In this document: piece after piece, positions 23,401 to 37,431 of the stretch
Position numbering within the stretch: the stretch's first letter is position 1
How the letters are laid out: every line of letters starts with the position of its first letter
From: Nectonema munidae
Taxonomy: Eukaryota; Nematomorpha; Nectonematoida; Nectonematidae
Assembly: GCA_030549495.1 (NCBI GenBank)
Contig: JAUIRK010001013.1
Location: 1 to 64,000, forward strand
DNA length: 64,000 bases
Reading direction: 5' to 3'
Notes under the pieces: generated by a model
Seen by the model: only the letters and a program-made list of their open reading frames with translations
Databases searched by the model: none
Told to the model about the DNA's origin: nothing
Program-made: the position numbers and the translations under genes

Positions 23401-26400
23401 ATTTTTGGCATATTTCATTAATATTTAAATTCTTCAAGTTACATGTTTTCTTTTAAATTTTTTAGCTAACTATTAAAGAACCTCTTTGGCTATATTTATG
23501 GTAAGTTTATAATTAATTTATAAATGATATATTTACATGATGAATTACAAGCATATGTCATAAAATTGATGAATAAATATACTGAAAATTTAAATATTTT
23601 TCATAAAATCGCTATTTTTGGCATATTTCATTTATATTTAAATTCTTCTAGTTACATGTTTTCTTTTAAATTTTTTAGAAATTAATTTATAAATGATATA
23701 TTTACATGATGAATTACAAGCAATTTTCATAAAATTGATGAATAAATCGTACTGAAAATTGAAATATTTTTCATTTTTGGCATATTTCATTTATATTTAA
23801 ATTCTTCAAGTTACATGTTTTCTTTTAAATTTTTTAGTTAACTATTAAGAACCTCTTTGGCTATATTTATGGTAAGTTTATAATTAATTTATAAATGATA
23901 TATTTACATGATGAATTACAAGCATATGTCATAAAATTGATGAATAAATATACTGAAAATTTAAATATTTTTCATAAAATCGCTATTTTTGACATATTTC
24001 ATTTATATTTAAATTCTTCTAGTTACATGTTTTCTTTTAAATTTTTTAGCAATTAATTTATAAATGATATATTTACATGATGAATTACAAGCATATGTCA
24101 TAAAATTGATGAATAAATCGTACTGAAAATTTAAATATTTTTCATTTTTGGCATATTTCATTTATATTTAAATTCTTAAAGTTACATGTTTTCTTTTAAA
24201 TTTTTTAGTTAACTATTAAGAACCTCTTTGGCTATATTTATGGTAAGTTTATAATTAATTTATAAATGATATATTTACATGATGAATTACAAGCATATGT
24301 CATAAAATTGATGAATAAATATACTGAAAATTTAAATATTTTTCATAAAATCGCTATTTTTGACATATTTCATTTATATTTAAATTCTTCTAGTTACATG
24401 TTTTCTTTTAAATTTTTTAGCAATTAATTTATAAATGATATATTTACATGATGAATTACAAGCATATGTCATAAAATTGATGAATAATCGTACTGACAAT
24501 TTAAATATTTTTCATAAAATCGCTATTTTTGGCATATTTCATTTATATTTAAATTCTTCTAGTTACATGTTTTCTTTTAAATTTTTTAGAAATTAATTTA
24601 TAAATGATATATTTACATGATGAATTACAAGCAATTTTCATAAAATTGATGAATAAATCGTAATGAAAATTTAAATATTTTTCATTTTTGGCATATTTCA
24701 TTTATATTTAAATTCTTCAAGTTACATGTTTTCTTTTAAATTTTTTAGTTAACTATTAAGAACCTCTTTGGCTATATTTATAGTAAGTTTATAATTAATT
24801 TATAAATGATATATTTACATGATGAATTACAAGCATATGTCATAAAATTGATGAATAAATATACTGAAAATTTAAATATTTTTCATAAAATCGCTATTTT
24901 TGACATATTTCATTTATATTTAAATTCTTCTAGTTACATGTTTTCTTTTAAATTTTTTAGCAATTAATTTATAAATGATATATTTACATGATGAATTACA
25001 AGCATATGTCATAAAATTGATGAATAATCGTACTGAAAATTTAAATATTTTTCATAAAATCGCTATTTTTGGCATATTTCATTTATATTTAAATTCTTCT
25101 AGTTACATGTTTTCTTTTAAATTTTTTAGCAATTAATTTATAAATGATATATTTACATGATGAATTACAAGCATATGTCATAAAATTGATGAATAAATAT
25201 ACTGAAAATTTAAATATTTTTCATAAAATCGCTATTTTTGACATATTTCATTTATATTTAAATTCTTCTAGTTACATGTTTTCTTTTAAATTTTTTAGCA
25301 ATTAATTTATAAATGATATATTTACATGATGAATTACAAGCATATGTCATAAAATTGATGAATAATCGTACTGAAAATTTAAATATTTTTCATAAAATCG
25401 CTATTTTTGGCATATTTCATTTATATTTAAATTCTTCTAGTTACATGTTTTCTTTTAAATTTTTTAGCAATTAATTTATAAATGATATATTTACATGATG
25501 AATTACAAGCATATGTCATAAAATTGATGAATAAATCGTACTGAAAATTTAAATATTTTTCATTTTTGGCATATTTCATTAATATTTAAATTCTTCAAGT
25601 TACATGTTTTCTTTTAAATTTTTTAGCTAACTATTAAAGAACCTCTTTGGCTATATTTATGGTAAGTTTATAATTAATTTATAAATGATATATTTACATG
25701 ATGAATTACAAGCATATGTCATAAAATTGATGAATAAATATACTGAAAATTTAAATATTTTTCATAAAATCGCTATTTTTGGCATATTTCATTTATATTT
25801 AAATTCTTCTAGTTACATGTTTTCTTTTAAATTTTTTAGAAATTAATTTATAAATGATATATTTACATGATGAATTACAAGCAATTTTCATAAAATTGAT
25901 GAATAAATCGTACTGAAAATTTGAAATATTTTTCATTTTTGGCATATTTCATTTATATTTAAATTCTTCAAGTTACATGTTTTCTTTTAAATTTTTTAGT
26001 TAACTATTAAGAACCTCTTTGGCTATATTTATGGTAAGTTTATAATTAATTTATAAATGATATATTTACATGATGAATTACAAGCATATGTCATAAAATT
26101 GATGAATAAATATACTGAAAATTTAAATATTTTTCATAAAATCGCTATTTTTGACATATTTCATTTATATTTAAATTCTTCTAGTTACATGTTTTCTTTT
26201 AAATTTTTTAGCAATTAATTTATAAATGATATATTTACATGATGAATTACAAGCATATGTCATAAAATTGATGAATAAATCGTACTGAAAATTTAAATAT
26301 TTTTCATTTTTGGCATATTTCATTTATATTTAAATTCTTAAAGTTACATGTTTTCTTTTAAATTTTTTAGTTAACTATTAAGAACCTCTTTGGCTATATT

Positions 26401-29400
26401 TATGGTAAGTTTATAATTAATTTATAAATGATATATTTACATGATGAATTACAAGCATATGTCATAAAATTGATGAATAAATATACTGAAAATTTAAATA
26501 TTTTTCATAAAATCGCTATTTTTGACATATTTCATTTATATTTAAATTCTTCTAGTTACATGTTTTCTTTTAAATTTTTTAGCAATTAATTTATAAATGA
26601 TATATTTATATGATGAATTACAAGCATATGTCATAAAATTGATGAATAATCGTACTGAAAATTTAAATATTTTTCATAAAATCGCTATTTTTGGCATATT
26701 TCATTTATATTTAAATTCTTCTAGTTACATGTTTTCTTTTAAATTTTTTAGCAATTAATTTATAAATGATATATTTACATGATGAATTACAAGCATATGT
26801 CATAAAATTGATGAATAAATATACTGAAAATTTAAATATTTTTCATAAAATCGCTATTTTTGACATATTTCATTTATATTTAAATTCTTCTAGTTACATG
26901 TTTTCTTTTAAATTTTTTAGCAATTAATTTATAAATGATATATTTACATGATGAATTACAAGCATATGTCATAAAATTGATGAATAATCGTACTGAAAAT
27001 TTAAATATTTTTCATAAAATCGCTATTTTTGGCATATTTCATTTATATTTAAATTCTTCTAGTTACATGTTTTCTTTTAAATTTTTTAGCAATTAATTTA
27101 TAAATGATATATTTACATGATGAATTACAAGCATATGTCATAAAATTGATGAATAAATCGTACTGAAAATTTAAATATTTTTCATTTTTGGCATATTTCA
27201 TTAATATTTAAATTCTTCAAGTTACATGTTTTCTTTTAAATTTTTTAGCTAACTATTAAAGAACCTCTTTGGCTATATTTATGGTAAGTTTATAATTAAT
27301 TTATAAATGATATATTTACATGATGAATTACAAGCATATGTCATAAAATTGATGAATAAATATACTGAAAATTTAAATATTTTTCATAAAATCGCTATTT
27401 TTGGCATATTTCATTTATATTTAAATTCTTCTAGTTACATGTTTTCTTTTAAATTTTTTAGAAATTAATTTATAAATGATATATTTACATGATGAATTAC
27501 AAGCAATTTTCATAAAATTGATGAATAAATCGTACTGAAAATTGAAATATTTTTCATTTTTGGCATATTTCATTTATATTTAAATTCTTCAAGTTACATG
27601 TTTTCTTTTAAATTTTTTAGTTAACTATTAAGAACCTCTTTGGCTATATTTATGGTAAGTTTATAATTAATTTATAAATGATATATTTACATGATGAATT
27701 ACAAGCATATGTCATAAAATTGATGAATAAATATACTGAAAATTTAAATATTTTTCATAAAATCGCTATTTTTGACATATTTCATTTATATTTAAATTCT
27801 TCTAGTTACATGTTTTCTTTTAAATTTTTTAGCAATTAATTTATAAATGATATATTTACATGATGAATTACAAGCATATGTCATAAAATTGATGAATAAT
27901 CGTACTGACAATTTAAATATTTTTCATAAAATCGCTATTTTTGGCATATTTCATTTATATTTAAATTCTTCTAGTTACATGTTTTCTTTTAAATTTTTTA
28001 GAAATTAATTTATAAATGATATATTTACATGATGAATTACAAGCAATTTTCATAAAATTGATGAATAAATCGTACTGAAAATTTAAATATTTTTCATTTT
28101 TGGCATATTTCATTTATATTTAAATTCTTCAAGTTACATGTTTTCTTTTAAATTTTTTAGTTAACTATTAAGAACCTCTTTGGCTATATTTATAGTAAGT
28201 TTATAATTAATTTATAAATGATATATTTACATGATGAATTACAAGCATATGTCATAAAATTGATGAATAAATATACTGAAAATTTAAATATTTTTCATAA
28301 AATCGCTATTTTTGACATATTTCATTTATATTTAAATTCTTCTAGTTACATGTTTTCTTTTAAATTTTTTAGCAATTAATTTATAAATGATATATTTACA
28401 TGATGAATTACAAGCATATGTCATAAAATTGATGAATAATCGTACTGAAAATTTAAATATTTTTCATAAAATCGCTATTTTTGGCATATTTCATTTATAT
28501 TTAAATTCTTCTAGTTACATGTTTTCTTTTAAATTTTTTAGCAATTAATTTATAAATGATATATTTACATGATGAATTACAAGCATATGTCATAAAATTG
28601 ATGAATAAATCGTACTGAAAATTTAAATATTTTTCATTTTTGGCATATTTCATTAATATTTAAATTCTTCAAGTTACATGTTTTCTTTTAAATTTTTTAG
28701 CTAACTATTAAAGAACCTCTTTGGCTATATTTATGGTAAGTTTATAATTAATTTATAAATGATATATTTACATGATGAATTACAAGCATATGTCATAAAA
28801 TTGATGAATAAATATACTGAAAATTTAAATATTTTTCATAAAATCGCTATTTTTGGCATATTTCATTTATATTTAAATTCTTCTAGTTACATGTTTTCTT
28901 TTAAATTTTTTAGAAATTAATTTATAAATGATATATTTACATGATGAATTACAAGCAATTTTCATAAAATTGATGAATAAATCGTACTGAAAATTGAAAT
29001 ATTTTTCATTTTTGGCATATTTCATTTATATTTAAATTCTTCAAGTTACATGTTTTCTTTTAAATTTTTTAGTTAACTATTAAGAACCTCTTTGGCTATA
29101 TTTATGGTAAGTTTATAATTAATTTATAAATGATATATTTACATGATGAATTACAAGCATATGTCATAAAATTGATGAATAAATATACTGAAAATTTAAA
29201 TATTTTTCATAAAATCGCTATTTTTGACATATTTCATTTATATTTAAATTCTTCTAGTTACATGTTTTCTTTTAAATTTTTTAGCAATTAATTTATAAAT
29301 GATATATTTACATGATGAATTACAAGCATATGTCATAAAATTGATGAATAATCGTACTGACAATTTAAATATTTTTCATAAAATCGCTATTTTTGGCATA

Positions 29401-32400
29401 TTTCATTTATATTTAAATTCTTCTAGTTACATGTTTTCTTTTAAATTTTTTAGAAATTAATTTATAAATGATATATTTACATGATGAATTACAAGCAATT
29501 TTCATAAAATTGATGAATAAATCGTACTGAAAATTTAAATATTTTTCATTTTTGGCATATTTCATTTATATTTAAATTCTTCAAGTTACATGTTTTCTTT
29601 TAAATTTTTTAGTTAACTATTAAGAACCTCTTTGGCTATATTTATAGTAAGTTTATAATTAATTTATAAATGATATATTTACATGATGAATTACAAGCAT
29701 ATGTCATAAAATTGATGAATAAATATACTGAAAATTTAAATATTTTTCATAAAATCGCTATTTTTGGCATATTTCATTTATATTTAAATTCTTCTAGTTA
29801 CATGTTTTCTTTTAAATTTTTTAGCAATTAATTTATAAATGATATATTTACATGATGAATTACAAGCATATGTCATAAAATTGATGAATAAATATACTGA
29901 AAATTTAAATATTTTTCATAAAATCGCTATTTTTGACATATTTCATTTATATTTAAATTCTTCTAGTTACATGTTTTCTTTTAAATTTTTTAGCAATTAA
30001 TTTATAAATGATATATTTATATGATGAATTACAAGCATATGTCATAAAATTGATGAATAATCGTACTGAAAATTTAAATATTTTTCATAAAATCGCTATT
30101 TTTGGCATATTTCATTTATATTTAAATTCTTCTAGTTACATGTTTTCTTTTAAATTTTTTAGCAATAATTTATAAATGATATATTTACATGATGAATTAC
30201 AAGCATATGTCATAAAATTGATGAATAATCGTACTGAAAATTTAAATATTTTTCATAAAATCGCTATTTTTGGCATATTTCATTTATATTTAAATTCTTC
30301 TAGTTACATGTTTTCTTTTAAATTTTTTAGCAATTAATTTATAAATGATATATTTACATGATGAATTACAAGCATATGTCATAAAATTGATGAATAAATC
30401 GTACTGAAAATTTAAATATTTTTCATTTTTGGCATATTTCATTAATATTTAAATTCTTCAAGTTACATGTTTTCTTTTAAATTTTTTAGCTAACTATTAA
30501 AGAACCTCTTTGGCTATATTTATGGTAAGTTTATAATTAATTTATAAATGATATATTTACATGATGAATTACAAGCATATGTCATAAAATTGATGAATAA
30601 ATATACTGAAAATTTAAATATTTTTCATAAAATCGCTATTTTTGGCATATTTCATTTATATTTAAATTCTTCTAGTTACATGTTTTCTTTTAAATTTTTT
30701 AGAAATTAATTTATAAATGATATATTTACATGATGAATTACAAGCAATTTTCATAAAATTGATGAATAAATCGTACTGAAAATTGAAATATTTTTCATTT
30801 TTGGCATATTTCATTTATATTTAAATTCTTCAAGTTACATGTTTTCTTTTAAATTTTTTAGTTAACTATTAAGAACCTCTTTGGCTATATTTATGGTAAG
30901 TTTATAATTAATTTATAAATGATATATTTACATGATGAATTACAAGCATATGTCATAAAATTGATGAATAAATATACTGAAAATTTAAATATTTTTCATA
31001 AAATCGCTATTTTTGACATATTTCATTTATATTTAAATTCTTCTAGTTACATGTTTTCTTTTAAATTTTTTAGCAATTAATTTATAAATGATATATTTAC
31101 ATGATGAATTACAAGCATATGTCATAAAATTGATGAATAAATCGTACTGAAAATTTAAATATTTTTCATTTTTGGCATATTTCATTTATATTTAAATTCT
31201 TAAAGTTACATGTTTTCTTTTAAATTTTTTAGTTAACTATTAAGAACCTCTTTGGCTATATTTATGGTAAGTTTATAATTAATTTATAAATGATATATTT
31301 ACATGATGAATTACAAGCATATGTCATAAAATTGATGAATAAATATACTGAAAATTTAAATATTTTTCATAAAATCGCTATTTTTGACATATTTCATTTA
31401 TATTTAAATTCTTCTAGTTACATGTTTTCTTTTAAATTTTTTAGCAATTAATTTATAAATGATATATTTACATGATGAATTACAAGCATATGTCCTAAAA
31501 TTGATGAATAATCGTACTGACAATTTAAATATTTTTCATAAAATCGCTATTTTTGGCATATTTCATTTATATTTAAATTCTTCTAGTTACATGTTTTCTT
31601 TTAAATTTTTTAGAAATTAATTTATAAATGATATATTTACATGATGAATTACAAGCAATTTTCATAAAATTGATGAATAAATCGTAATGAAAATTTAAAT
31701 ATTTTTCATTTTTGGCATATTTTATTTATATTTAAATTCTTCAAGTTACATGTTTTCTTTTAAATTTTTTAGTTAACCATTAAGAACCTCTTTGGCTATA
31801 TTTATAGTAAGTTTATAATTAATTTATAAATGATATATTTACATGAATAATTACAAGCATATGTCATAAAATTGATGAATAAATATACTGAAAATTTAAA
31901 TATTTTTCATAAAATCGCTATTTTTGACATATTTCATTTATATTTAAATTCTTCTAGTTACATGTTTTCTTTTAAATTTTTTAGCAATTAATTTATAAAT
32001 GATATATTTACATGATGAATTACAAGCATTTGTCATAAAATTGATGAATAATCGTACTGAAAATTTAAATATTTTTCATAAAATCGCTATTTTTGGCATA
32101 TTTCATTTATATTTAAATTCTTCTAGTTACATGTTTTCTTTTAAATTTTTTAGCAATTAATTTATAAATGATATATTTACATGATGAATTACAAGCATAT
32201 GTCATAAAATTGATGAATAAATATACTGAAAATTTAAATATTTTTCATAAAATCGCTATTTTTGACATATTTCATTTATATTTAAATTCTTCTAGTTACA
32301 TGTTTTCTTTTAAATTTTTTAGCAATTAATTTATAAATGATATATTTACATGATGAATTACAAGCATATGTCATAAAATTGATGAATAATCGTACTGAAA

Positions 32401-33402
32401 ATTTAAATATTTTTCATAAAATCGCTATTTTTGGCATATTTCATTTATATTTAAATTCTTCTAGTTACATGTTTTCTTTTAAATTTTTTAGCAATTAATT
32501 TATAAATGATATATTTACATGATGAATTACAAGCATATGTCATAAAATTGATGAATAAATCGTACTGAAAATTTAAATATTTTTCATTTTTGGCATATTT
32601 CATTAATATTTAAATTCTTCAAGTTACATGTTTTCTTTTAAATTTTTTAGCTAACTATTAAAGAACCTCTTTGGCTATATTTATGGTAAGTTTATAATTA
32701 ATTTATAAATGATATATTTACATGATGAATTACAAGCATATGTCATAAAATTGATGAATAAATATACTGAAAATTTAAATATTTTTCATAAAATCGCTAT
32801 TTTTGGCATATTTCATTTATATTTAAATTCTTCTAGTTACATGTTTTCTTTTAAATTTTTTAGAAATTAATTTATAAATGATATATTTACATGATGAATT
32901 ACAAGCAATTTTCATAAAATTGATGAATAAATCGTACTGAAAATTGAAATATTTTTCATTTTTGGCATATTTCATTTATATTTAAATTCTTCAAGTTACA
33001 TGTTTTCTTTTAAATTTTTTAGTTAACTATTAAGAACCTCTTTGGCTATATTTATGGTAAGTTTATAATTAATTTATAAATGATATATTTACATGATGAA
33101 TTACAAGCATATGTCATAAAATTGATGAATAAATATACTGAAAATTTAAATATTTTTCATAAAATCGCTATTTTTGACATATTTCATTTATATTTAAATT
33201 CTTCTAGTTACATGTTTTCTTTTAAATTTTTTAGCAATTAATTTATAAATGATATATTTACATGATGAATTACAAGCATATGTCATAAAATTGATGAATA
33301 ATCGTACTGAAAATTTAAATATTTTTCATAAAATCGCTATTTTTGGCATATTTCATTTATATTTAAATTCTTCTAGTTACATGTTTTCTTTTAAATTTTT
33401 TT
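11453..33402. repeat. 22-kb satellite array, 169/202-bp monomers with higher-order structure
   Basis: An uninterrupted head-to-tail array anchored by TTTACATGATGAATTACAAG. Counting anchors and lengths gives about 122 monomers: about 81 short ones (169 bp) and about 41 long ones (202 bp). Long monomers carry a 45-bp insert after TTTTTTAG and most lack an 11-bp piece of the CATAAAATCGCTATTTTT segment. Variant markers (GACAT/GGCAT, TCTAG/TCAAG, TAGCAATT/TAGAAATT, TATAC/TCGTAC) are phased into repeating blocks. The array is extremely AT-rich and has no long open frame. The left end abuts a GTGCGCCCC stretch and the right end CGCATCCGTAGTCC. A monomer close to nucleosome length and a higher-order arrangement are features of centromeric satellites, which makes that a possible role. 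Confidence 0.95.
20224..33402. repeat. 7,025-bp super-repeat inside the satellite
   Basis: The rare long-monomer variant starting CTAACTATTAAAGAACC occurs at 20224, 21676, 23466, 25627, 27249, 28701, 30490 and 32651. The intervals are 1452, 1790, 2161, 1622, 1452, 1789 and 2161 bp, so the pattern repeats with a 7,025-bp period: one full unit (20224-27248) and most of a second. The single-base shortfall in the second unit is explained by a missing T near 30164 (GCAATAATT). The sub-blocks correspond to 8, 10, 12 and 9 monomers. Confidence 0.9.
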
Positions 33403-35990
33403 AACGCATCCGTAGTCCAATATCTTTTCACTTTTATCCTTTATACTGTGTAAGCTTTTTTTTTAATTTGCTACGCCTTTTGTACAATAAATTTCCAAAA
33501 ATGTTTTTTTTCTGAGATTGTAAGCGTTTATATACTTCGTCACACTATAAATGATAAAATTAATGATTTGGCTCAACTGCTCGTAGACTTCATGTTGCGT
33601 TGTATATGATACAAGAAAAGCTCTTCGTTTTGCTTCAGATTTCAAAGTTTTGTGCATCAAATCGTTGACTCAAAAGTTTTATGAAAAGAAATATTGCACT
33701 TAGAACAGTCTATGGAGATAGTGGTAATGTTGGAAAGCTAGACCTTCTTCGAATTGTTTTGGATACAAGTCCTCTTTTTGCAGAACTATGAATAATTAAA
33801 AAAAAATTTGATAAAGAAAAAATTTTAAGTTACAACTTCTTTATGTGACTGAATTTATACTATAATGATTCATTCATGTCATCTAAATAGTTTTTTCTAA
33901 GTTGTAACATATGTAATTTCAAGTCATTTAATTTTTTTTATAAAACTTAGTGTGTCATTTTTTTATGCGGAAGTCTTATAATTTTAAGAAAAACGCAATT
34001 TATTTATTTCGAAAAATATAGTAAAAATGGTAAAGATTTTAAAACATGTGATTTTTGGATAGAGATATTTTCATAAAAGTATCATCCAATGGACACATTA
34101 TTTTTTATCAATACACACCAACAAAAGTATTCAATATAAAATAAAACATTTTTGTGTTTTGGTTGCTCAAATATACCAGCATTATTGTTTATCAAATCTG
34201 GAAAACGAATTTTTTTTCTATGAATTTTTTCAATTATACTTTTTACATAAAAATCTTTTCCTAATAAACGTTCTGACAAAGCTTTATACTTTTCATGAAT
34301 AAAACTAGTATTTATGTTCTAAATTTAACCTTTTTTTATACTAATTTGAATCTAAAAATATTTTCTTGAAAAAATGGAAACATTGCCAATTTGGTTATCA
34401 AAAATTACGGTTATAACGACTTTTCTCAGTTACGTTTAACTTTGAAACATAACTCCTACTGCATTTTTTTAAATGCTACACCTAATTATAGAAAAAGTCA
34501 GGATAACGTATTTTTATAAATAAAAAAAAGCTTTCACTGGTAAAAATAAATTTTATACCTTTGATGATTGCCATTTGTAAGTCCAGAGAGAAAGTAAGAT
34601 GATACTTTTCAAGAATACAGATGATAGATGAATTAAGTGATGGTTTGATTTGTAAAAATGTGGCTGATGGACTGATATTTAATGATATTTTTTATGTTTT
34701 TTTTATATTTATAATCCCTATATTTTTCAAGAATAAAAATTATCTTTAAACTGTTGGTTTTATTTGAAGAAATCATTATTGTTGTTGAAGGATTGACCGC
34801 GCATGTTGCAGAAGTACAGAAAAATCTGATTTACTTGGTTTCATTTGAAAGATTGAATATTAGAAATTTTAAAAGTTTTAAATTCATATTTCAAAGGCAC
34901 AAACTTGAAGTTTAAAAAATATAAAGAATCTATTTTTTAAAATTTATTAATAAAATATTTCTTTGTTTTTTCTATTTACTATCTATTTATTAGTTTTACA
35001 AGACTAATTAATTCTACAAATTTCCTAATTTATACTTAACAAATTGCATCTAAACAACATAAATTATTTCAAGACAGTGTTGACTTTATTTTAAATGAGT
35101 AACTAAAATCTAAAAAATTTGTGCAAACAAGTTTAGATTTTGAGTTTATAATTTTTTCTTTTTTTTCATAACTTCGTTTCTCAAGGAAATGTCAAAATGA
35201 AGCTCAATTTATACTTTTCAATACTGCCTAGACTTCAAATTAAACTTTGAAGAGAATTTTGGGTTGTCTTTTTGATGCTTTGTGAACATGAAAAAGCTGC
35301 TTAAAATTGCTTGTTTATATAGTTTGAGTACTTATATATCGTGAAAAGTTCTGTTTTTGAGTATAAAGTTAAACAAAACTTTAAGGATTTTGTTTAGAAT
35401 GAAATTTTTAAAAATATCAATCTTTATAGGTTATGATATTTTTTACATAACCACATAATGGGTAGAACTATGGAGGCATTTTTATGTATGCTCCATTGCG
35501 CAGTTCTGTGTTTTTGAAAAGATTATATTAAGTAAGCAGGTCCATTTGTGTGTTTAAAGGAGATGATATTAATTTTAAGGAGGCACACTAGAAGTATTCA
35601 AATTTTAAATTAATGCCATCTACAACAAATTATTTTCCACTTGATTTTGAATTTTAAGTTGTGCAACACCTAAATCTTGGAATTTTAAAGTGAAATTTCG
35701 GAATACCTTTTTTTAGACGAATACACAACACTAAAAAAGTAAGAATTTTAAAAATATTGGGACAACGGCAACACCATACCCACTTCTCTTGCTTCATATA
35801 GGGTTGATCACTTGTAATTTCTTTCTTAATTTTTGACTTGAAGCAATTTATAAATAAAATTTTTGCAATAAACCTTATTTTGGCGTTAAGTTAATCCGTT
35901 ATAGAAGATATTTTATGTATGAACGAATTTATTATCAAGAAATGTATATTACTGGTTGTTTAATTTCATAATTATATTTCTATTTCTTTT
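33403..35990. other. Right flank of satellite, no gene recognised
   Basis: AT-rich DNA without repeats of the array type. Minus-strand open frames of 65 codons at 33463-33660 and 34082-34279 have no recognisable domain, signal or splice support. I see nothing else here. Confidence 0.4.
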
Positions 35991-35999
35991 ATAAAAAGT

Positions 36000-36787
36000 T
36001 ACACAATATATTAGATGTTAAACAAATAAGGTCTTTGAGTGCTTCTACTTTCATATACAGAAATTTTAATTCAATCCATTTCTCTAAATACATTTTTTTT
36101 AACGAAAACATTCATTCTCACAACTTGAGAAATAATGACAACATTTTCTTACCGCGTTTCCCTAACATGCCTAGACGTAATTGTTTTCTTTTCAACTCCA
36201 TGGTTACATGGAACACTATTCCACTAAAAATTCGTTATTTAAAAAATATAAAATCATTCAAAAAAAACTACGCTCTTTTTTACTTTCTTTTAACATATGA
36301 ATTTTTTTTATATCATAATGTATATATATATTTTTTCTTAGAATCAAATCTGTATTGTAATTAATTTTTACATAATTATTTTAACGATAATCTCTCTTTT
36401 CGCTGCCTTTTTTTTTGTTTTTATCATTTAAAATTGCCTGCACTCTTCTCCCTTCATGAATGATCAAAGCCACTCTCAATCTTCAAAGTTCAACACTTAC
36501 TCCTCAGAAAATATAATCAACAACAATATCAAATTTTATATATTCATATATTTATTCGATATGTTTTTGTACTTTTCTTACTCTCATCATGGGTTTTTTT
36601 AATCTATCATCATTTCACTTCAATTAAATTTGATTCACCATTTCTTTTTTTTCATACTGAAGTATTTTAAAAATTCAAACAATAATTCTCATTGGAAAGA
36701 TGATAGATTTTTTTCCCATTCGAGCCTATAAGCATATGTTTCTGCTCGAAAAATTTTTCTAATAGACCTAATAAACTTACTTACTTA
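36000..36787 (+). mobile_element. 3' end of a CR1/Jockey/L2-type LINE
   Basis: A 5'-truncated non-LTR retrotransposon. The 109-codon frame at 36035-36364 is the C-terminal tail of a LINE reverse-transcriptase protein: LRNNDNIFLPRFPN, RNCFLFNSMVTWNTIPLKIR and SFKKNYALF match the family pattern R-N...LP...W-N-x-(I/L)-P-x-x-I...S...F-K. About 400 bp of AT-rich 3' UTR follows and ends in a short (ACTT)n tail at 36775-36788, the simple-repeat tail common in this group. Confidence 0.6.
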
Positions 36788-36958
36788 CTATTTCTGAATC
36801 AACCCAACCATTGACTTTCTCATTATTGATCTCAGTGCCGATCCCAAGCCTCGATAAATGGGGAGAGTTGGCGTCAGGAAGGGCATCCGGCCATGAAATT
36901 TTTTTGCCAAAACCAAAAAATGAATCTCAATAAAATTTCTCAAGCAAAGGGTAGGGCG

Positions 36959-37396
36959 CAGTTGCGTAACTAGAGGGGGGGGGGTCCACCCCGGGTGGCA
37001 TATTTTGAAATCACTCATATGTTGCAATCAATATGATGTTTCTTTATAACAGTTTGTGTTGTAAGAGATTTTCATTTGACAAACACAAAAAAACATGCAT
37101 ACACAACAAATTTGAGACCTAAAAAAAGTTTTTGACGAAGTTATTGAAGAGTTTGCTAACAAAAAAGCTAGAAAAGTTCAACTATAAAAAGTTGAAAATG
37201 AATATTTGTATGTAATTAAATAAATTTTCAGTTTTTTTTATTTTCATATTAAAGCATTATTTTCTGTTAAAGCATTTATATAAAACCAATTTATAAATAA
37301 ATAAAGTTTTATACGTTTTTAACAAATTTTTTTAAATAAAAAGGGGCGCCAAATTTATGACCCACCCCGAGCGGCAATTCTCATGGTTATGCCACT
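36959..37396. mobile_element. Non-autonomous hAT element inside the RTE-like LINE
   Basis: This 438-bp insert begins CAGTTGCGTAACTAGAGG and ends with GGTTATGCCACTG, imperfect inverted repeats of the CAGTGGCGTAAC type characteristic of hAT elements. GTAGGGCG precedes it (36951-36958) and CTAGGGCG follows (37397-37404): an 8-bp duplication with one mismatch. The interior is AT-rich with no transposase. Subterminal sequence GGTGGCATATTTTG versus GACCCACCCCGAGCGGCAAT is also roughly inverted. Confidence 0.75.
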
Positions 37397-37431
37397 GCTA
37401 GGGCGTATCCCATAGGCGACGTACAAAGGCT

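Noticed and set aside
11453-33402. CRISPR-like or coding repeat array
   Set aside because: Monomers are directly adjacent with no unique spacers, and no frame stays open across units; the extreme AT content and higher-order pattern are those of a eukaryotic satellite.
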